Part shown: positions 46,626-54,765 of the stretch, piece after piece
How positions within the stretch are numbered: position 1 is the first letter of the stretch
How the letters are laid out: every line of letters starts with the position of its first letter
Assembly: GCF_037300705.1 (NCBI RefSeq)
Contig: NZ_CP147776.1
Span: 5,090,857 to 5,154,856, forward strand
Direction: 5' to 3'
DNA length: 64,000 bases
DNA from: Massilia sp. W12
GTDB taxonomy: Bacteria > Pseudomonadota > Gammaproteobacteria > Burkholderiales > Burkholderiaceae_D
The notes under the pieces: generated by a model
Databases searched by the model: none
Told to the model about the DNA's origin: nothing
The model's input: only the letters and a program-made list of their open reading frames with translations
Position numbers and translations under genes: made by a program

Positions 46626-47337
46626 CTCGTTCCACCTGAATGTTTTTGGCGGCTTTCACCACGTACAGCGTTTCTTTGCCGTTTTTGGCGTCCAGCGCGC
46701 TGATGATGCGGGTGCTGCGGATCAGGCGGAATGCGCCCAGATTTGCGCTTTCGCCATACCAGGCGCTTTTCATCAATTTGCCGCCAAAGGTGTACATATC
46801 CGCTTTCACCGGCGCGAATTGGCTTTCGCTCAGATACAGCTCAATCTTGCGGTAAGTCGCTTCTTCCTGCGCCGCTTCGAGCGTGACGCGCCAGCAATTG
46901 CGTCCCTCCACTTGGGCCAGCTGCGGCGCATCGGCGGCCAGCTTGTATTCCTCACTCCAGCGCGTGCGCAACACATCGCCCACGCTGGCGTTACCCTGCA
47001 GCTGTTGCACCGCAGTCAGGCGCAGCGGGCGGCGCGTTTTCGGGAAATACATCCAGATGCCCTGTTTGGTGCTGAGAATTTTTTGCCCGCGCTTATCGCG
47101 GTTTTGCATCGCCAGCAAGGCATTCCCGCCGCCATCCGAGGTAATCGCATACGCGTCCTGCTCGACCTCGCGCCCGTCTTGCAGCGTGCTCAGGCTGACT
47201 TGCAATTCGACCCCGCCAGCCGGCTGGCGCTGCTGGTCGATACGGCTGATGATGTCTTTTAATTGCGCCGCATCAGGCGCTTTGGCCAGCGCCAAGGGCG
47301 CGCATAACAGCAGGGGCAGGAGGAAATGAAGACGCAT
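46588..47337 (-). CDS. LolA-like outer-membrane lipoprotein-sorting protein
   Basis: A 249-residue periplasmic protein with signal peptide MRLHFLLPLLLCAPLALA. The fold is the LolA/LolB-like half-barrel of PF17131-type proteins: IWMYFPKTRRPLRLTAV, GDVLRTRWSEEYKL, and YRKIELYLSESQFAPVKADMYT. These are often encoded with FtsX-type ABC transporters and outer-membrane barrels. Here it follows the permease gene by 19 bases. It probably carries a hydrophobic molecule across the periplasm. Confidence 0.8.
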   Translation of the reverse strand: MRLHFLLPLLLCAPLALAKAPDAAQLKDIISRIDQQRQPAGGVELQVSLSTLQDGREVEQDAYAITSDGGGNALLAMQNRDKRGQKILSTKQGIWMYFPKTRRPLRLTAVQQLQGNASVGDVLRTRWSEEYKLAADAPQLAQVEGRNCWRVTLEAAQEEATYRKIELYLSESQFAPVKADMYTFGGKLMKSAWYGESANLGAFRLIRSTRIISALDAKNGKETLYVVKAAKNIQVERDAFSLHALEVGQ

Positions 47338-47356
47338 AGGCTTGGCTCGTAGGTGT

Positions 47357-48592
47357 TTAATGGGTGTTGATCGCGTCCAAAATGTCCAGGCTGGCGACAT
47401 GACGGCTGGCCAGCCAGGCCGCCAGCATGCCCAAGGCAATCAGGGCCAGACTGACTTGCAGCGCCATGCCGCCATCCCACAGCAATTGCAAGGGATAGCC
47501 GCTGGTGCTGCCTGGCGGAGCCGGCATCATGATGTGAATATGGCGGCACAGCCAGCCGCCGCCCCAGGCCAGCGCCGCACCGGCAGCGCTGCCGAGCGCG
47601 CACAGATAAAAACTCTCCAGCGCAAAGCCGGCGCGGATGCGCGCGGCGTCGATGCCGAGCGCGCGCAGACTGCCGATTTCGCGCGTGCGCTCCATCACAT
47701 TCATGATGATGGCGTTCAATATCGCCAAAAACGCCACCGCCAGCAAAATCCCGCCCAGGACGATGAATTGGCCCCGGTAGAGTGTCACCAACTGATCGTA
47801 AATCGGGTTCAGCTCACGCCAGCTGCGCTGCGCAAAACCGGCGGGCAAGGCGGCTTGCATGCGCTGCGCCTGCGCCGCACTCAGATCCTGCTGCAGCAGC
47901 ACGGTCAGGCGCGAGACTTTTTCGCTGCGCAATAATTCCTGCGCGCCGCCCAGCGGCATGGCCAGATAATAGGTGTCGCGTGCGGCAATTCCGCTGCTGA
48001 TCACGCCGGCCAGGGTCACATCCATCGCATTCATCTGGCCGCTGACCGCCGCCGTCACCAGCGTCAGCGTGTCGCCCGGCTTGGCGTGCAGGCGCTGCGC
48101 CAATTGCTGGCCGAGCACAATGCTGTAGCGTTTATCGTCGCCGCCTTCCAGATAGTCGCCGCTGACAATCCGCAACTGCTTGCCAAACGCCTGCCATTCC
48201 GCTTCCGCATCCAAGCCTTCGCCGCTGAAGCTGCGCGTGATTTCGCCGTTTGAAATCAATCCCTGAAAATACAGGCGCGGCAAAATCTTTTTGACGCCGC
48301 CCAGGGCTTGCGCCTCGCGCTGCAAGCTGGCGCGCTGCGCGCTGCTCAAGCCATATTCCAGCGGTTTGTTTTCCTGCTCCAGAAATTCATTGCGGTGCGC
48401 CAATTGCACATGCCCGGCGCCGCCCTGCACAATCGAAAATTTCAAACCTTCAAACGAGGCCAGAATAAAACCATAGGCCAGCAAAATCGCGCAGCACGCC
48501 ACCGCCACGATGGCGAGCGTGAGCAGACTGCGGCGACGGTTGCGCCACACATTGCGCCATGCCAGCGCGCTCCACAGCATCAGGCCAGACAC
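47357..48592 (-). CDS. FtsX/MacB-type ABC permease
   Basis: A 411-residue permease with one N-terminal helix (SLLTLAIVAVACCAILLAYG), a periplasmic MacB-PCD-like domain of about 220 residues, and three C-terminal helices with the FtsX motif NVMERTREIGSLRALGIDAARI. Transporters of this class (LolCE, MacB) act by mechanotransmission and extract or expel periplasmic substrates. It overlaps its ATPase gene by 13 bases. Confidence 0.88.
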   Translation of the reverse strand: MSGLMLWSALAWRNVWRNRRRSLLTLAIVAVACCAILLAYGFILASFEGLKFSIVQGGAGHVQLAHRNEFLEQENKPLEYGLSSAQRASLQREAQALGGVKKILPRLYFQGLISNGEITRSFSGEGLDAEAEWQAFGKQLRIVSGDYLEGGDDKRYSIVLGQQLAQRLHAKPGDTLTLVTAAVSGQMNAMDVTLAGVISSGIAARDTYYLAMPLGGAQELLRSEKVSRLTVLLQQDLSAAQAQRMQAALPAGFAQRSWRELNPIYDQLVTLYRGQFIVLGGILLAVAFLAILNAIIMNVMERTREIGSLRALGIDAARIRAGFALESFYLCALGSAAGAALAWGGGWLCRHIHIMMPAPPGSTSGYPLQLLWDGGMALQVSLALIALGMLAAWLASRHVASLDILDAINTH

Positions 48593-49245
48593 TTGCCATC
48601 CTCCAGCAGTTGCACGCGCTGTACATAATCGTGCACCAGCGCATCGTGGGTGGCGATCACCAGGGTGACGCCGTTTTCCTGCTGCAAACGGCGCAAAATT
48701 TGCAGAAATTGCACGGCGTTTTTGCGATCCAGATTAGCGCTCGGCTCATCCGCCAGCACAATCCGGGGCTGCGGCGCCAGCGCGCGCGCAATCGCCACCC
48801 GCTGCTGTTCGCCGCCGGACAGCAGCGCGGCGCGCACATCCGCCCGGTGTGACAGACCGACTTGCTCAAGCCAGCCGCCGGCGCGGCGCTTGCGTTCGGC
48901 TGCGCTGAGATTCTGCATCACCAGCGCCATTTCCACATTTTCCTGCGCGCTCAAGACCGGCAGCAAATTGAAGCGCTGGAAAATGATGCCGATCTGCTGA
49001 CCGCGAAAACGATCCAGCGCCTGCGCGCTCAGACTGTCCAAGCGCGTGCCGCCGATGCTGACATAGCCTTCATCCGGCTTGAGCAAGCCGCCAGCCAGCG
49101 CCAGCAAGCTGCTTTTGCCGCTGCCGGAAGGGCCGCACAGGGCCAGCGCCTCGCCCGCCGCCACCTGTAAATCCACGCCGCGCAGCGCCCAATACGCTTG
49201 CGCGCCATTCGGCCAGCATTTGCCGACGCCATGCAATTCGATCAT
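48580..49245 (-). CDS. LolD/MacB-type ABC ATPase
   Basis: A 221-residue ATPase with Walker A GPSGSGKSS, Q-loop FQRFNLLP, signature LLSGGEQQRVAIARAL and Walker B RIVLADEPSANLD, the pattern of LolD/MacB/FtsE ATPases. It pairs with the FtsX-type permease and lies three bases after the DUF2141 gene. Confidence 0.92.
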   Translation of the reverse strand: MIELHGVGKCWPNGAQAYWALRGVDLQVAAGEALALCGPSGSGKSSLLALAGGLLKPDEGYVSIGGTRLDSLSAQALDRFRGQQIGIIFQRFNLLPVLSAQENVEMALVMQNLSAAERKRRAGGWLEQVGLSHRADVRAALLSGGEQQRVAIARALAPQPRIVLADEPSANLDRKNAVQFLQILRRLQQENGVTLVIATHDALVHDYVQRVQLLEDGKCLA

Positions 49246-49248
49246 TTT

Positions 49249-49659
49249 TCAATACGCCAGGCGGAAGCTGAATTCAATATTTTCTGTGCTCACCTGCTGC
49301 GCCGCATCGGCGAATTTGGGCGGGCCATACTGTCCCTTGGCGTTACGGCTGAAGGCTGTGCCTTCGACAGGAATCCCGAGTTGATTCACATCCAGGCGGC
49401 CATTCCCGTTTTCATCATGAAACGCGAGCGCGGCCCAACGCCCCGCCGGCACTTTTTGAAAACTGAGCGTGGCTTGCGCGCCTGTCACCGGGACGATTTG
49501 CTGAAACGGGCAAGTCGGCTTCAAAAAATCTTTTTCTTCGCACAATTGCACATACAGCTTGCCCTTGCGCTCCGCATCCACAGAATGGATGCGCAATTTG
49601 ACTTCGGCGGCCTGGGCCACCCCGGCCAGCAGCATGATCAGCAAAGCGGCGCGCATCAC
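49249..49659 (-). CDS. DUF2141 domain secreted protein, cluster copy
   Basis: A 136-residue protein with a signal peptide (LLIMLLAGVAQAAE) and a DUF2141 domain (KGKLYVQLCEEKDF, LAFHDENGNGRLDVN, GQYGPPKF). It is a paralog of the protein at 2539-2946; the blocks GKL-V-L, FHD-N-N-R-D and GPP-FA align directly. It overlaps the C-protein gene by four bases, tying it to the peptide operon. Function unknown; a lipid or isoprenoid-related periplasmic role is only suggested by the other copy's neighbour. Confidence 0.85.
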   Translation of the reverse strand: MMRAALLIMLLAGVAQAAEVKLRIHSVDAERKGKLYVQLCEEKDFLKPTCPFQQIVPVTGAQATLSFQKVPAGRWAALAFHDENGNGRLDVNQLGIPVEGTAFSRNAKGQYGPPKFADAAQQVSTENIEFSFRLAY

Positions 49660-50585
49660 ATCCCCTTGAAGTCATAGGCCGGGGCAAACGGCAAATTCGC
49701 ATTCCCGTTGCCGCAATGCGGGCAGCGCGGCAGTTTCAGCACTTGCGCCAACTTTTCCGTTCCTTGCAGCACATTGCATTCCAGCAGGCAGTTTTGATGC
49801 AAGTCCAGCACCTGACCGGCCAGCATGGCGCCGGCATGCATCAGAGTGACGGTGGCCAGATGTTGCGCTTGCAACAGCGGCGGCGGTAATTCCTGCACAT
49901 GCCACAAGGCCTGGCCGGAACTGGCGGCGTCATATTCGCGGAAAAATTGTTTGCTGGCGCGCATGCGGTGGTGCAGGCATTCAAAACAGCCGGTGGCGCG
50001 CGGCACAACCCGCAGCAAGCGCGCGGCTGCGCCATCCAGCCAGGCGAACAGCGCCGGTTTTTCTTGCGCCAACACCAGATCGCGATTGGCGGCGCGGAAA
50101 TCATCATGCTGCGGCTGGTCAGCCAACAGCACAAACATGGCGGCGCGCGCAGCGTCATCGGTGCAGACAAAACCGCTGTCTTGCGCCAGGCTGGCCAATT
50201 TGTCGCGCAGCACGCCTGTCCCGTGCAAATAGAGCGGATGGGCGGCGGCGTCAAACGCCGGCGCATGCGGGTTTTGCCGCGTATTGGTCAGCGCGTACAG
50301 CCAGGCATCCGCCGCGCTGGCAGGGCCGGATGCGCTTTCACACAAAATGCCGCGCGCCAGCAGCGAATCAATAAATCCGCCCAAGGCGGTGGCGTCGAAT
50401 TCTTGGCGCAATGAAGCAATCCACTCATCCCGGCTGAGTTTGCCTTCCGCTTGCAGCACGCTGCGCAAAAGTTGTTCCGGGCATTTGATGGAAAACGCCG
50501 ATGAGAGCATCACGAATTGCCAATGGCCTTCCGCCAATTGGTGAATGCGCAGGCCGGGGGCCAAATACAGTTTTGCAGCGTTCAT
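49656..50585 (-). CDS. Azole-peptide cyclodehydratase partner (C protein, E1-like)
   Basis: A 309-residue protein of the SagC/ocin-ThiF type. Residues 1-85 look like a RiPP recognition element, a winged-helix domain that binds the precursor leader. The rest is an E1-like fold with four cysteines set as two pairs, C200/C203 (GCFEC) and C288/C291 (CPHC), the expected structural zinc site. It presents the substrate to the YcaO protein. The ATG at 50585 follows CCAGGAATTCC; upstream lie a duplicated ribosome-site element and the precursor terminator. Confidence 0.85.
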   Translation of the reverse strand: MNAAKLYLAPGLRIHQLAEGHWQFVMLSSAFSIKCPEQLLRSVLQAEGKLSRDEWIASLRQEFDATALGGFIDSLLARGILCESASGPASAADAWLYALTNTRQNPHAPAFDAAAHPLYLHGTGVLRDKLASLAQDSGFVCTDDAARAAMFVLLADQPQHDDFRAANRDLVLAQEKPALFAWLDGAAARLLRVVPRATGCFECLHHRMRASKQFFREYDAASSGQALWHVQELPPPLLQAQHLATVTLMHAGAMLAGQVLDLHQNCLLECNVLQGTEKLAQVLKLPRCPHCGNGNANLPFAPAYDFKGM

Positions 50586-50587
50586 GG

Positions 50588-50617
50588 AATTCCTGGGGGG
50601 TAAAAATTCCTGGGGGG
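50588..50617 (-). repeat. Tandem repeat carrying a duplicated ribosome-site element
   Basis: AATTCCTGGGGGG occurs exactly at 50588-50600 and 50605-50617. Read on the minus strand each copy contains CCAGGAATT; the copy nearest the gene provides the ribosome site of the C protein. Confidence 0.6.
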
Positions 50618-50620
50618 AGT

Positions 50621-50648
50621 AAAAAACAGCGGGCCTTGCGGCCCGCTG
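50621..50648 (-). terminator. Intrinsic terminator between precursor and enzyme genes
   Basis: CAGCGGGCC (minus strand from 50648) pairs with GGCCCGCTG through a GCAA tetraloop, a perfect 9-bp stem, followed by TTTTTT (50626-50621). It lies 48 bases after the precursor stop. Partial read-through would give much precursor and little enzyme message, as with the terminator after sagA in streptolysin S operons. Confidence 0.9.
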
Positions 50649-50696
50649 CCGCCACCGTCTGAGGTGCGAGCTCCTGACGGCGGCTACACAAACAGA

Positions 50697-50834
50697 TTAC
50701 TGACCGTTGCCACCGCTGCCGCAGCAGCAGCAGGTGCAGGTGCAGGTGCTGCCGGCTGCATATTCAGACAGGGAAACTGCGTTCAGTGCATCGGACTCTT
50801 GGGTGTCGATGATTTCGATGTTCAGCATGCTCAT
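50697..50834 (-). CDS. Thiazole/oxazole-modified peptide precursor
   Basis: A 45-residue precursor, too short for routine gene calling. AAGGA lies seven bases before the ATG. The leader (about residues 1-28) is acidic and helical (MLNIEIIDTQESDALNAVS, then LSEYAAG). The core is STCTCTCCCCGSGGNGQ: alternating Cys/Thr, four consecutive cysteines, then a Gly/Ser/Asn/Gln tail. Streptolysin S has the same type of Cys run followed by a GSG-N-Q-rich tail. It is the first gene of the operon holding C, D and B enzymes. Cys and Thr/Ser would become thiazoles and (methyl)oxazoles. The leader cut site is not certain; it probably lies near EYAAG. Confidence 0.9.
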   Translation of the reverse strand: MSMLNIEIIDTQESDALNAVSLSEYAAGSTCTCTCCCCGSGGNGQ

Positions 50835-51342
50835 TTCTTTTTCCTTGGTTGTGTTGTGGAGATTCCGCCAAATCTCAGCCGACAGCCATGCCTTGACCTG
50901 AAGACAATAGGAAATACACAGGCGCTAAGGGCGACAGGAAACGGGAAACTGGTGCTGAAGGATGCCGGAATTGTTATGCGGGCGCTTGTCGCATCGGGGA
51001 AAAACTTGATACGACATATTGCCCGAAAGTGATAATGCTCATGCAGTTTACGATTTGCCAATGCTGTTTCATTTTGTTACATATATTTATCATATTCGCA
51101 TGGTTTCATCCATGTATGCATGAAATCGCGCAAGTTAGACCGTTTATTGCGTCAGTTATCGGAAATTCATTCATTTTTTCTGCCCCTTGACATGTAACAT
51201 AATGTGTATTTCCAGCCGGAAATTCTGCACATTGCGGCGCCCAAAGCGGCTTGCTCAAACCGGCTCGATTAGAGGCGAACGCTCGCTTTGTAAAAACATG
51301 GCTATGCAGAATCCCGCATCAGCGGCGATTACTGGCGGGCGC
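50835..51342. other. Region upstream of the precursor gene
   Basis: About 510 bases between the precursor start and the end of alkB. It becomes AT-rich from about 51030 to 51210, and should contain the promoter of the peptide operon on the minus strand, though no clear -35/-10 pair was found. TTGACATGTAACATAATG lies at about 51187 on the plus strand but leads into no plus-strand gene. No second precursor with a Cys/Ser/Thr-rich core was found here. Confidence 0.5.
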
Positions 51343-51978
51343 TCAGGGCTGCGCTTTGCGCGCCAAAATGCGGCGGAAGGTGAGATTGATGCGCGGCCCT
51401 GCGTCGGCTTCGCGATTGATACCGTGCTGCCAATGATGCTGGGTGGGGCCAGCCATCAGCAGCAAAGAACCATGCTCCAAACGCAGGCGGACGGGTTTCA
51501 GCGTTTTGTCACGTTTGTGGCGCAAAATGAAGGTGCGCGGCGCCCCCAGACTGAGCGAGGCGATAAGCGGATTGCGCCCCAACTCCGGCTCATCGTCGCT
51601 GTGCATGCCCATCGCGTCATTGCCATCCCGGTATAAATTCAACAGCACGCTGTTATACGCATGCCCGGTGAACTGCATCAGGGCATCGCGCAATTGCGCC
51701 AACACAGGCGTCCAGGGAAGGGGGACATATTCTTTGCCGCTGTAGGCATAGCGCGCATGCGCATCGCCATACCAGGCCATCAGACGCGGTTGCAGCATGG
51801 TCTTGCCGTAAATCGTGATGCTGTATTCGGCCCACGGGGTGTCGCGCAGCAATGCCGCATACAGCGCATCCGCCGCCAGCGGCAAGGGCGGGGTGCGGCA
51901 AAAATACAGTTCCGCATCCGGCAAGGGCAAAATCTGCAATTCCTGCTCAGAAGCAAACAAGTCCGGGTTATGCTGCAT
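51343..51978 (-). CDS. alkB: AlkB-like DNA dealkylase
   Basis: A 211-residue 2-oxoglutarate/Fe(II) dioxygenase. The iron site H126-x-D128 (GMHSDDEPELG) and H185 (HHWQHGINR), and the 2-oxoglutarate arginine in RINLTFRR are present. The pattern is nearer to the ALKBH2/3-type bacterial proteins than to E. coli AlkB. It repairs 1-methyladenine and 3-methylcytosine by oxidative demethylation. It is divergent from the next gene with starts 28 bases apart. Confidence 0.9.
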   Translation of the reverse strand: MQHNPDLFASEQELQILPLPDAELYFCRTPPLPLAADALYAALLRDTPWAEYSITIYGKTMLQPRLMAWYGDAHARYAYSGKEYVPLPWTPVLAQLRDALMQFTGHAYNSVLLNLYRDGNDAMGMHSDDEPELGRNPLIASLSLGAPRTFILRHKRDKTLKPVRLRLEHGSLLLMAGPTQHHWQHGINREADAGPRINLTFRRILARKAQP

Positions 51979-52006
51979 GCTTTCTCAAGTCCTGAAAGGT
52001 GGAATG

Positions 52007-52606
52007 ATGGAAAAACGTGATTTCCTGCGCCATGCCGGCGCCCTCGGCGCGCTCGGTCTGGGCGGTATGGCGGCCAGCGCGCCGGCCTTGGCCGCCACGT
52101 CTGCGAAAGCGCCGCAACTGCTGCATATCACCGGCGCAATCGGGCGCAGCAATCGCGGCGCGTTTGACGCCGGGCGCGATATTCTGTTCGGCAAACAAAA
52201 AATCAATTTTGAGCGCGCCTTGAGTCTGGATTTTACTGCGCTGGCCAAGCTGCCGCAGCAAACCATACGGCCCACGCTGGAATACGATAGCAAAGTCCAT
52301 AGTTTGCAAGGCCCGCTGCTGACAGATGTGCTGGCCCTGGCCGGCGTGAAAGCGGATGCCGCCTTGCAAGTGCAGATGCGCGCGATTGACGGCTATGTGG
52401 TCAACAGCAGCTTGCAACAGGTGAAAGAGCGCAAACAGATTGTCGCGCTGATGATGGACGGGCAAGCCATGTCCTTGGGCGGCCTGGGACCACTATGGGC
52501 GGTGTATGACGCTGACCGCGTGCCGGAATTCTCCAGCCGCCCGGTCAATGAGCGTTTTATCTTCTGTCCCTGGGGTTTGTATCACATCAATTTGCTGGCG
52601 CAATAA
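52007..52606 (+). CDS. Tat-exported protein with molybdopterin-oxidoreductase-like domain
   Basis: A 199-residue protein with a twin-arginine-like signal (MEKRDFLRHAGALGALGLGG, KR in place of RR). The mature part resembles the C-terminal portion of oxidoreductase molybdopterin-binding domain proteins (SLQGPLLTDVLALAGVKAD, LQVQMRAIDGYVVN, GGLGPLWAVYDADRVPE) but is too short to hold a full cofactor site. AAAGG precedes the ATG. Role unknown. Confidence 0.7.
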   Translation: MEKRDFLRHAGALGALGLGGMAASAPALAATSAKAPQLLHITGAIGRSNRGAFDAGRDILFGKQKINFERALSLDFTALAKLPQQTIRPTLEYDSKVHSLQGPLLTDVLALAGVKADAALQVQMRAIDGYVVNSSLQQVKERKQIVALMMDGQAMSLGGLGPLWAVYDADRVPEFSSRPVNERFIFCPWGLYHINLLAQ

Positions 52607-52662
52607 GGCGCGGCAAAGCATGCGGGCCGGCGCAAACCGCCCGCATGCAAGATGTGCAACAA

Positions 52663-53025
52663 TCAGGCGTAAGCCTCGGCCAGGGTCATCACGCGCGGCG
52701 TGATAGTGACGCCAATGGCGGAGAAGATGCGCTCAATTTCCTTCATATTCGCTTCACGCTCATTGTCTTTCCAGCCTTGGAACAAGTCCGTGCCGTCTTT
52801 GGAAAAGTGCAAATCCAGCACCTTGCCCTTATCTTTGTGGGTGTAAGAAGATTGATGGATCATTTTGAAGCCGGCGTTTCCCAGTTCCGCCAGCACGGCG
52901 GCTGGTTGATTGTCCGGATCCACGGCCATGAAAATGCCGTAAGTCTTGCCCGGGGGCTTGGCTGCGACATCCACCTCATAGATACCGGGCGCTTTGGTGA
53001 CTGCCGTACTTTTCAGATAAAGCAT
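52663..53025 (-). CDS. Hypothetical protein
   Basis: A 120-residue cytosolic protein with no recognised family. It starts MLYLKSTAVTKAPGIYEVDV and contains GIFMAVDPDNQPAAVLAELG and HKDKGKVLDLHFSKDG, with mixed strand and helix. AAGGAG six bases before the ATG at 53025 gives a good start. It is convergent with the Tat-exported protein gene. Confidence 0.6.
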   Translation of the reverse strand: MLYLKSTAVTKAPGIYEVDVAAKPPGKTYGIFMAVDPDNQPAAVLAELGNAGFKMIHQSSYTHKDKGKVLDLHFSKDGTDLFQGWKDNEREANMKEIERIFSAIGVTITPRVMTLAEAYA

Positions 53026-53549
53026 TTCAGCTCCTTCCATTCTGACAAGTGAAGCCCGCGCAACCCAGCGGGCTGATGATGCCGCCAGGCGGCACTGCCC
53101 CATGAGGCATATTTTCACAGATATTCGCCTTTTTTCAAGGCAGCTGCATTGCTGCAGTGCGAGGCTTTACGCGCGAATTGCGCAAAGCCGGCGCGAACTC
53201 ATAATCTATTGCTTTTTGGCACACTTGTCACCTGCAACGCGCGCGCCAGCGGCAGACAAACAACAGTGCAGGCGCGCCGCAACATCCGGGATGAGGCCGG
53301 CGCTGACCTATAATAATGCCCCTGGAGCGCGCTGACTGTCCCCGGACTGATATGCGGCGCCACGGTCTGATTTAAAACCTTGTAAAAAACACCAAAAACC
53401 TCAGATCAGCTGTTCCATGCCAACCTGCGAAAGTTTGCAGGGGGCAATACTGCCGTTAGGCAAATGCGGGCGGCTCCATTACAATAAATCTGAACCTGTG
53501 CCGGTTTTCCCGCCACCCCGGGCGCCCGGCCCCACCTGACGAAGGCGAT
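53026..53549. other. Intergenic region upstream of the diguanylate cyclase
   Basis: About 520 bases without a convincing gene. It holds a TATAAT at about 53310 with no good -35 box, and several small inverted repeats. No c-di-GMP riboswitch was recognised. Probably contains the promoters of both flanking genes. Confidence 0.45.
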
Positions 53550-54737
53550 ATGCAGGAAGACAAAGACATGCGATCCACAGGCCATCCGCGCTGGCAAGGC
53601 GTGAGTGCGATGTTGCTGTGGCTATTGCATTTGTTCCATCCGAATCAACCGGAGCGGCAGCAGGATGACTCGCGCCAATTGCAGCGCATCCGCCGCTTTG
53701 GCCGCGCCAGCTGGATTCTGGTGGCGTGGCTGTGCGGCCTGCTGGGCCTGTTTTCCGCCGGCCAATTGCCGATTTTATTGTGGATAGAAGTCGCTGCGCT
53801 GGGCTTGACCGGCTTTTTATTGTTCGCATTCCTGCTTTTTTCCGGTTTGAATCAGCGCGCCCAGGATAAAACCCTGACCGCGCCGATGGCCGGCTGCATG
53901 CTGGCCTTGATGTCCTGGGCTTTGTACACCACGCCGGCGACGCAAATTCTGTTCAGCCCTTTCGCGCTCTTGATCACGATGTCCTGCGCTTTCCGCCTGC
54001 GCGAAAAAACCCTGCTGCTGGTGGCTCTGGGTGCGCTGTTTTCCAATCTGGCGGCGCAATTCTTGCACTATCTGGTATGGCATGACCGCGCCACCCTGAT
54101 TCAAGGCTTGATGCATTGCGGCGCATTGGGCATCACCCTGCCCGGCTTTGTCATGCTGGCCACACGCGTGCGCCGCCTGTACCGCTCGCTGTACATGGTG
54201 AGCGTGAAAATGGAAAGCATTGAAGAACATGCGCGGCGCGATGAGCTGACCGGCAGCTTCAACCGGCGCTATATGATGGCTGCGCTGCAGCAACAAAAAC
54301 ATCTGGCCGATGCGACCGATCAAAGCTTATGCCTGGCGGTGATTGATCTTGACCACTTCAAGCGCATCAATGATGAAATCGGCCATCTGGCCGGGGATGA
54401 GGTGTTGCGCACTTTCGCCCGCCTGGCGCAACAAAGCGTGCGCCGCGAAGATGTGTTCGGGCGCTATGGCGGCGAAGAATTTTTGCTGCTCTTGCCCGGC
54501 ATTGAATTGCAAGCCGCCTTCAGCACCGTCGAGCGAATTCGCGCCATGACCGAAACCCGGCTGGGCATCATCGCCAAGGTCGAGCGCAAAGTCACTGTGT
54601 CAATCGGCCTGACCCAATACATTCCGGGCGAATCGGTATTGGATTTATTTGCGCGCGCCGATACCGCGATGTATCTGGCGAAAACCGGCGGCCGCAATCA
54701 GGTCGTGATGCAAGAAGCGGTGGAAGAACGGGATTGA
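53550..54737 (+). CDS. Membrane-bound diguanylate cyclase (GGDEF)
   Basis: A 395-residue protein with about six membrane helices (residues about 50-210) and a C-terminal GGDEF domain (about 225-390). The active site reads GGEEF (RYGGEEFLLLLPG), a catalytically competent variant, and an inhibitory I-site RRED stands five residues before it, so product inhibition is expected. The substrate-side motif DLDHFKRINDEIGH is intact. The membrane part looks like a sensor without a named domain. Confidence 0.9.
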   Translation: MQEDKDMRSTGHPRWQGVSAMLLWLLHLFHPNQPERQQDDSRQLQRIRRFGRASWILVAWLCGLLGLFSAGQLPILLWIEVAALGLTGFLLFAFLLFSGLNQRAQDKTLTAPMAGCMLALMSWALYTTPATQILFSPFALLITMSCAFRLREKTLLLVALGALFSNLAAQFLHYLVWHDRATLIQGLMHCGALGITLPGFVMLATRVRRLYRSLYMVSVKMESIEEHARRDELTGSFNRRYMMAALQQQKHLADATDQSLCLAVIDLDHFKRINDEIGHLAGDEVLRTFARLAQQSVRREDVFGRYGGEEFLLLLPGIELQAAFSTVERIRAMTETRLGIIAKVERKVTVSIGLTQYIPGESVLDLFARADTAMYLAKTGGRNQVVMQEAVEERD

Positions 54738-54754
54738 GGCGGCGCCAGGCCGCC
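54738..54754. terminator. Short hairpin after the GGDEF gene
   Basis: GGCGGC (54738-54743) and GCCGCC (54749-54754) with a 5-base loop start at the base after the stop codon, between convergent genes. No T tract. Confidence 0.35.
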
Positions 54755-54765
54755 CCGCACAGCGT

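Noticed and set aside
39629-50834. Thiopeptide or lanthipeptide reading of the cluster
   Set aside because: No lantibiotic dehydratase, cyclase or pyridine-forming enzyme is present; YcaO, SagB and C protein point to a linear azole peptide.
50831-51061. A 76-codon minus-strand frame overlapping the precursor start
   Set aside because: Different frame from the precursor, no Cys/Ser/Thr-rich core, no ribosome site; composition looks like translated promoter DNA.
53026-53549. c-di-GMP riboswitch before the diguanylate cyclase gene
   Set aside because: The conserved GEMM core sequences and paired helices could not be found.
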